Shown here in pieces: positions 56,569 through 64,000 of a DNA stretch of 64,000 bases. A model generated the notes under the pieces. That model was not told the origin of the DNA and searched no databases. It worked only from the letters and a program-made list of their open reading frames with translations. This stretch comes from Orychophragmus violaceus. Its lineage: Eukaryota; Streptophyta; Magnoliopsida; Brassicales; Brassicaceae. Location: contig CM058230.1 of the NCBI GenBank assembly GCA_030180135.1, positions 104,833,503 through 104,897,502 of the forward strand. The letters are read 5' to 3'. Each line of letters starts with the position of its first letter. Position 1 is the stretch's first letter. Position numbers and translations under genes: made by a program.

Positions 56569-59500
56569 GTGAGACAGTCGGGTGCATGAAAAACCAAGTG
56601 TTCATGGCCCAGGAAGAATCGGGTCAAGTTTTTTCGAAAGTACCACGACCAAAACCCCTCATATGGATAGTAAGGAGGTGTGGTGGAGGAAACGGGTGAA
56701 AAAAAATTGACGGGATAGGATAAACTGATCGTGGACTGAAACCTATGCACCGTGGGACAGTCGCGGTGCATGAAAAACCAAGTGTTCATGGCCCGGGAAG
56801 AATCGGGTCGAGTTTTTTCGAAAGTACCACGACCAAAACCCCTCATATGGATAGTAAGGAGGTGTGGTGGAGGAAACGGGTGAAAAAAAAATGACGGGAT
56901 AGGATAAACTGATCGTGGACTGATCCTATGCACCGTGGGACAGTCGCGGTGCATGAAAAACAAAGTGTTTATGGCCCGGGAAGAGTCGGGTCGAGTTTTT
57001 TTGAAAGTAACACGACCAAAACCCCTCATATGGACAATAAGGAGGTGTGGTGGAGGCAACGGGTGAAAAAAATGACGGGATAGGATAAATTGATCGTGGA
57101 CTGATCCTATGCACCGTGGGACAGTCGCGCTGCATGAAAAACCAAGTGTTCATGGCCCGGGAAGAATCGGTTCGAGTTTTTTCGAAAGTACCACGACCAA
57201 AACCCCTCACATGGACAGTAAGGAGGTGTGGTGGAGGAAACGGGTGAAAAAAATGACGGGATAGGATAAACTGATCCTGGACTGATCCTATGCACCGTGG
57301 GACAGTCGCGGTGCATGAAAAACCAAGTGTTCTTGGCCCGGGAAGAATCGGGTCTAGTTTTTTCGAAAGTACCACGACCAAGACCCCTCATATGGACAAT
57401 AAGGAGATGTGGTGGAGAAAACGGGTGAAAAAAAATTGACGGGATAGGATAAATTGATCGTGGACTGATCCTATGCACCGTGGGACAGTCGCGGTGCATG
57501 AAAAACCAAGTGTTCATGGCCCGGGAAGAATCGGTTCGAGTTTTTTCGAAAGTACCACGACCAAAACCCCTCACATGGACAGTGAGGAGGTGTGGTGGAG
57601 GAAACGGGTGAAAAAATGACGGGAAAGGATAAACTGATCGTGGACTGATCCTATGCACCGTGGGACAGTCGCGGTGCATGAAAAACCAAGTGTTCATGGC
57701 CCGCGAAGAATCGGGTCGAGTTTTTTCGAAAGTATCACGACCAAAACCCCTCATATGGACAGTAAGGAGGTGTGGTGGAGGAAACGGGTGAAAAAAACTG
57801 ACGGGATAGGTTAAACTGATCGTGGACTGATCCTATGCACCGTGGGACAGTCGCGGTGCATGAAAAACCAAGTGTTCATGGCCCGGGAAGAATCGGTTCG
57901 AGTTTTTTCGAAAGTACCATGACCAAAACCCCTCACATGGACAGTATGGAGGTGTGGTGGAGGAAACGGGTGAAAAAAATGACGGGATAGGATAAACTGA
58001 TCCTGGACTGATCCTATGCACCGTGGGACAGTCGCGGTGCATGAAAAACCAAGTGTTTATGGCCCGGGAAGAATCGGGTCGAGTTTTTTTGAAAGTAACA
58101 TGACCTAAACCCCTCATATGGACAATAAGGAGGTGTGGTGGAGGCAACGGGTGAAAAAAATGACGGGATAGGATAAATTGATCGTGGACTAATCCTATGC
58201 ACCGTGGGACAGTCGCGGTGCATGAAAAACCAAGTGTTCATGGCCCGGGAAGAATCGGTTCGAGTTATTTCGAAAGTACCACGACCAAAACCCCTCACAT
58301 GGACAACAAGGAGGTGTGGTGGAGGAAACGGGTGAAAAAAATGACGGGATAGGATAAACTGATCCTGGACTGATCCTATGCACCGTGGGACAGTCGCGGT
58401 GCATGAAAAACAAGGTTTTCATGGCCCGGGAAGAATCGGGTCGAGTTTTTTCGAAAGTACCACGACCAAAACCCCTCATATGGATAGTAAGGAGGTGTGG
58501 TTGAGGAAACGGGTGAAAAAAAAATGACGGGATATGATAAACTGATCGTGGACTGATCCTATGCACCGTTGGACAGTCGCGGTGCATGAAAAACAAAGTG
58601 TTCATGGCCCGGGAAGAATCGGGTCTAGTTTTTTCGAAAGTACCACGACCAAGACCCCTCATATGGACAATAAGGAGATGTGGTGGAGAAAACGGGTGAA
58701 AAAAAATTGACGGGATAGGATAAATTGATCGTGGACTGATCCTATGCACCGTGGGACAGTCGCGGTGCATGAAAAACCAAGTGTTCATGGCCCGGGAAGA
58801 ATCGGTTCGAGTTTTTTCGAAAGTACCACGACCAAAACCCCTCACATGGACAGTGAGGAGGTGTGGTGGAGGAAACGGGTGAAAAAATGACGGGATAGGA
58901 TAAACTGATCGTGGACTGATCCTATGCACCGTGGGACAGTCGCGGTGCATGAAAAACCAAGTGTTCATGGCCCGCGAAGAATCGGGTCGAGTTTTTTCGA
59001 AAGTATCACGACCAAAACCCCTCATATGGACAGTAAGGAGGTGTGGTGGAGGAAACGGGTGAAAAAAACTGACGGGATAGGTCAAACTGATCGTGGACTG
59101 ATCCTATGCACCGTGGGACAGTCGCGGTGCATGAAAAACCAAGTGTTCATGGCCCGGGAAGAATCGGTTCGAGTTTTTTCGAAAGTACCATGACCAAAAC
59201 CCCTCACATGGACAGTATGGAGGTGTGGTGGAGGAAACGGGTGAAAAAAATGACGGGATAGGATAAACTGATCCTGGACTGATCCTATGCACCGTGGGAC
59301 ACTCACAGTGCATGAAAAACCAAGTGTTCATGGCCCGGGAAGAATCGGGTCGAGTTTTTTCGAAAGTATCACGACCAAAACCCCTCATATGGACAGTAAG
59401 GAGGTGTGGTGGAGGAAACGGGTGAAAAAAATGAAGGGATAGGATAAACTGATCGTGGACTGAACCTATGCACCGTGGGACAGTCGCGGTGCATGAAAAA

Positions 59501-61624
59501 CCAAGTGTTCATGGCCCGGGAAGAATCGGTTCGAGTTTTTTCGAAAGTACCACGACCAAAACCCCTCACATGGACAGTAAGGAGATGTGGTGGAGGAAAC
59601 GGGTGAAAAAATGACGGGATAGGATAAACTGATCCTGGACTGATCCTATGCACCGTGAGACAGTCGGGTGCATGAAAAACCAAGTGTTCATGGCCCAGGA
59701 AGAATCGGGTCAAGTTTTTTCGAAAGTACCACGACCAAAACCCCTCATATGGATAGTAAGGAGGTGTGGTGGAGGAAACGGGTGAAAAAAAATTGACGGG
59801 ATAGGATAAACTGATCGTGGACTGAAACCTATGCACCGTGGGACAGTCGCGGTGCATGAAAAACCAAGTGTTCATGGCCCGGGAAGAATCGGGTCGAGTT
59901 TTTTCGAAAGTACCACGACCAAAACCCCTCATATGGATAGTAAGGAGGTGTGGTGGAGGAAACGGGTGAAAAAAAAAATGACGGGATAGGATAAACTGAT
60001 CGTGGACTGATCCTATGCACCGTGGGACAGTCGCGGTGCATGAAAAACAAAGTGTTTATGGCCCGGGAAGAATCGGGTCGAGTTTTTTCGAAAGTACCAC
60101 GACCAAAACCCCTCATATGGATAGTAAGGAGGTGTGGTGGAGGAAACGGGTGAAAAAAAAAATGACGGGATAGGATAAACTGATCGTGGACTGATCCTAT
60201 GCACCGTGGGACAGTCGCGGTGCATGAAAAACAAAGTGTTTATGGCCCGGGAAGAGTCGGGTCGAGTTTTTTTGAAAGTAACACGACCAAAACCCCTCAT
60301 ATGGACAATAAGGAGGTGTGGTGGAGGCAACGGGTGAAAAAAATGACGGGATAGGATAAATTGATCGTGGACTGATCCTATGCACCGTGGGACAGTCGCG
60401 GTGCATGAAAAACCAAGTGTTCTTGGCCCGGGAAGAATCGGGTCTAGTTTTTTCGAAAGTACCACGACCAAGACCCCTCATATGGACAATAAGGAGATGT
60501 GGTGGAGAAAACGGGTGAAAAAAAATTGACGGGATAGGATAAATTGATCGTGGACTGATCCTATGCACCGTGGGACAGTCGCGGTGCATGAAAAACCAAG
60601 TGTTCATGGCCCGGGAAGAATCGGTTCGAGTTTTTTCGAAAGTACCACGACCAAAACCCCTCACATGGACAGTGAGGAGGTGTGGTGGAGGAAACGGGTG
60701 AAAAAATGACGGGATAGGATAAACTGATCGTGGACTGATCCTATGCACCGTGGGACAGTCGCGGTGCATGAAAAACCAAGTGTTCATGGCCCGCGAAGAA
60801 TCGGGTCGAGTTTTTTCGAAAGTATCACGACCAAAACCCCTCATATGGACAGTAAGGAGGTGTGGTGGAGGAAACGGGTGAAAAAAACTGACGGGATAGG
60901 TTAAACTGATCGTGGACTGATCCTATGCACCGTGGGACAGTCGCGGTGCATGAAAAACCAAGTGTTCATGGCCCGGGAAGAATCGGTTCGAGTTTTTTCG
61001 AAAGTACCATGACCAAAACCCCTCACATGGACAGTATGGAGGTGTGGTGGAGGAAACGGGTGAAAAAAATGACGGGATAGGATAAACTGATCCTGGACTG
61101 ATCCTATGCACCGTGGGACACTCACGGTGCATGAAAAACCAAGTGTTCATGGCCCGGGAAGAATCGGGTCGAGTTTTTTCGAAAGTATCACGACCAAAAC
61201 CCCTCATATGGACAGTAAGGAGGTGTGGTGGAGGAAACGGGTGAAAAAATGAAGGGATAGGATAAACTGATCGTGGACTGAACCTATGCACCGTGGGACA
61301 GTCGCGGTGCATGAAAAACCAAGTGTTCATGGCCCGGGAAGAATCGGTTCGAGTTTTTTCGAAAGTACCACGACCAAAACCCCTCACATGGACAGTAAGG
61401 AGGTGTGGTGGAGGAAACGGGTGAAAAAATGACAGGATAGGATAAACTGATCCTGGACTGATCCTATGCACCGTGAGACAGTCGGGTGCATGAAAAACCA
61501 AGTGTTCATGGCCCAGGAAGAATCGGGTCAAGTTTTTTCGAAAGTACCACGACCAAAACCCCTCATATGGATAGTAAGGAGGTGTGGTGGAGGAAACGGG
61601 TGAAAACAAATTGACGGGATAGGA

Positions 61625-63445
61625 TAAACTGATCGTGGACTGAAACCTATGCACCGTGGGACAGTCGCGGTGCATGAAAAACCAAGTGTTCATGGCCCGG
61701 GAAGAATCGGGTCGAGTTTTTTCGAAAGTACCACGACCAAAACCCCTCATATGGATAGTAAGGAGGTGTGGTGGAGGAAACGGGTGAAAAAAAAAATGAC
61801 GGGATAGGATAAACTGATCGTGGACTGATCCTATGCACCGTGGGACAGTCGCGGTGCATGAAAAACAAAGTGTTTATGGCCCGGGAAGAATCGGGTCGAG
61901 TTTTTTTGAAAGTAACACGACCAAAACCCCTCATATGGACAATAAGGAGGTGTGGTGGAGGCAACGGGTGAAAAAAATGACGGGATAGGATAAATTGATC
62001 GTGGACTGATCCTATGCACCGTGGGACAGTCGCGGTGCATGAAAAACCAAGTGTTCATGGCCCGGGAAGAATCGGTTCGAGTTTTTTCGAAAGTACCACG
62101 ACCAAAACCCCTCACATGGACAGTAAGGAGGTGTGGTGGAGGAAACGTGTGAAAAAAATGACGGGATAGGATAAACTGATCCTGGACTGATCCTATGCAC
62201 CGTGGGACAGTCGCGGTGCATGAAAAACCAAGTGTTCTTGGCCCGGGAAGAATCGGGTCTAGTTTTTTCGAAAGTACCACGACCAAGACCCCTCATATGG
62301 ACAATAAGGAGATGTGGTGGAGAAAACGGGTGAAAAAAAATTGACGGGATAGGATAAATTGATCGTGGACTGATCCTATGCACCGTGGGACAGTCGCGGT
62401 GCATGAAAAACCAAGTGTTCATGGCCCGGGAAGAATCGGTTCGAGTTTTTTCGAAAGTACCACGACCAAAACCCCTCACATGGACAGTGAGGAGGTGTGG
62501 TGGAGGAAACGGGTGAAAAAATGACGGGATAGGATAAACTGATCGTGGACTGAAACCTATGCACCGTGGGACAGTCGCGGTGCATGAAAAACCAAGTGTT
62601 CATGGCCCGGGAAGAATCGGGTCGAGTTTTTTCGAAAGTACCACGACCAAAACCCCTCATATGGATAGTAAGGAGGTGTGGTGGAGGAAACGGGTGAAAA
62701 AAAAAATGACGGGATAGGATAAACTGATCGTGGACTGATCCTATGCACCGTGGGACAGTCGCGGTGCATGAAAAACAAAGTGTTTATGGCCCGGGAAGAA
62801 TCGGGTCGAGTTTTTTTGAAAGTAACACGACCAAAACCCCTCATATGGACAATAAGGAGGTGTGGTGGAGGCAACAGGTGAAAAAAATGACGGGATAGGA
62901 TAAATTGATCGTGGACTGATCCTATGCACCGTGGGACAGTCGCGGTGCATGAAAAACCAAGTGTTCATGGCCCGGGAAGAATCGGTTCGAGTTTTTTCGA
63001 AAGTACCACGACCAAAACCCCTCACATGGACAGTAAGGAGGTGTGGTGGAGGAAACGTGTGAAAAAAATGACGGGATAGGATAAACTGATCCTGGACTGA
63101 TCCTATGCACCGTGGGACAGTCGCGGTGCATGAAAAACCAAGTGTTCTTGGCCCGGGAAGAATCGGGTCTAGTTTTTTCGAAAGTACCACGACCAAGACC
63201 CCTCATATGGACAATAAGGAGATGTGGTGGAGAAAACGGGTGAAAAAAATTGACGGGATAGGATAAATTGATCGTGGACTGATCCTATGCACCGTGGGAC
63301 AGTCGCGGTGCATGAAAAACCAAGTGTTCATGGCCCGGGAAGAATCGGTTCGAGTTTTTTCGAAAGTACCACGACCAAAACCCCTCACATGGACAGTGAG
63401 GAGGTGTGGTGGAGGAAACGGGTGAAAAAATGACGGGATAGGATA
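61625..63445. repeat. 5-monomer tandem duplication (910 bp spacing)
   Basis: The series ACTGAAACCTATGC, ACAAAGTGTTTATGG, GGAGGCAAC, GAAACGTGTG, GTTCTTGGCCC, GAGAAAAC, CAGTGAGGAGG occurs twice, 910 bp apart. GAAACGTGTG (near 62144 and 63054) is private to the two copies. Confidence 0.83.
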
Positions 63446-64000
63446 AACTGATCGTGGACTGATCCTATGCACCGTGGGACAGTCGCGGTGCATGAAAAAC
63501 CAAGTGTTCATGGCCCGCGAAGAATCGGGTCGAGTTTTTTCGAAAGTATCACGACCAAAACCCCTCATATGGACAGTAAGGAGGTGTGGTGGAGGAAACG
63601 GGTGAAAAAAACTGACGGGATAGGTTAAACTGATCGTGGACTGATCCTATGCACCGTGGGACAGTCGCGGTGCATTAAAAACCAAGTGTTCATGGCCCGG
63701 GAAGAATCGGTTCGAGTTTTTTCGAAAGTACCATGACCAAAACCCCTCACATGGACAGTATGGAGGTGTGGTGGAGGAAACGGGTGAAAAAAATGACGGG
63801 ATAGGATAAACTGATCCTGGACTGATCCTATGCACCGTGGGACACTCACGGTGCATGAAAAACCAAGTGTTCATGGCCCGGGAAGAATCGGGTCGAGTTT
63901 TTTCGAAAGTATCACGACCAAAACCCCTCATATGGACAGTAAGGAGGTGTGGTGGAGGAAACGGGTGAAAAAATGAAGGGATAGGATAAACTGATCGTGG

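Larger units (their letters stand above)
46956..64000. repeat. Satellite array C, about 94 monomers, runs off the window
   Basis: Same ~181-bp family and orientation. It begins in mid-monomer with the right part of the interrupted 9-monomer unit (to about 48138, overlapping the first 15-monomer unit below), then shows 15-monomer units and several smaller rearrangements. No other insertion or gene was seen. Confidence 0.98.

Overview
This is nuclear plant heterochromatin. About 48.5 kb of the 64 kb is one tandem satellite family with a monomer of about 181 bp (roughly 267 monomers, all in the same orientation, about 50% G+C by count of the consensus). It is split into three arrays by two nested LTR retrotransposons. 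The plant assignment rests on the plant-type Ty1/copia polyprotein, primer-binding sites matching plant initiator-Met tRNA, and the near-nucleosomal satellite. I cannot name the species, and I do not recognise the satellite as a published family. The setting looks centromeric, pericentromeric or subtelomeric; the sequence alone does not decide which.

Layout. 1-20947: satellite array A, with a 19-monomer (3430 bp) tandem duplication, a third diverged copy further on, and an 11-monomer (about 1997 bp) duplication. 20948-28617: a full-length Ty1/copia element (7670 bp; 636-bp LTRs; 5-bp target duplication CCGTG) with a single uninterrupted 1324-residue Gag-Pol reading frame and a 1.57-kb leader. 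28618-39164: array B, with 9-monomer (about 1639 bp) units. 39165-46950: a 7786-bp non-coding LTR element (LARD-like) with about 3-kb LTRs, a 1.8-kb internal region, and target duplication GGACA. It interrupts the third copy of the 1639-bp unit. 46951-64000: array C, with three copies of a 15-monomer (2723 bp) unit followed by 12-, 4- and 5-monomer rearrangements; it runs off the window end.

The only supportable protein-coding gene is the copia gag-pol. The many short open frames over the satellite, most on the minus strand, are by-products of a repeat with few stop codons. No tRNA, rRNA, CRISPR array or bacterial gene was seen.

Most notable observations: (i) both retrotransposons, from different families, inserted at directly adjacent 5-bp targets (monomer positions 6-10 and 11-15) at the loop of an 8-bp dyad carried by most monomers; (ii) the copia element has good splice-donor sequences near the end of its LTR and a strong acceptor 2 nt before the gag ATG, suggesting a leader intron that removes the primer-binding site and many upstream ATGs; (iii) its polyprotein is open throughout but lacks one zinc-knuckle Cys and one RNase H Asp; (iv) the non-coding element is very young (2 substitutions seen between 3-kb LTRs), and exact coordinate bookkeeping shows its pre-insertion HOR context.
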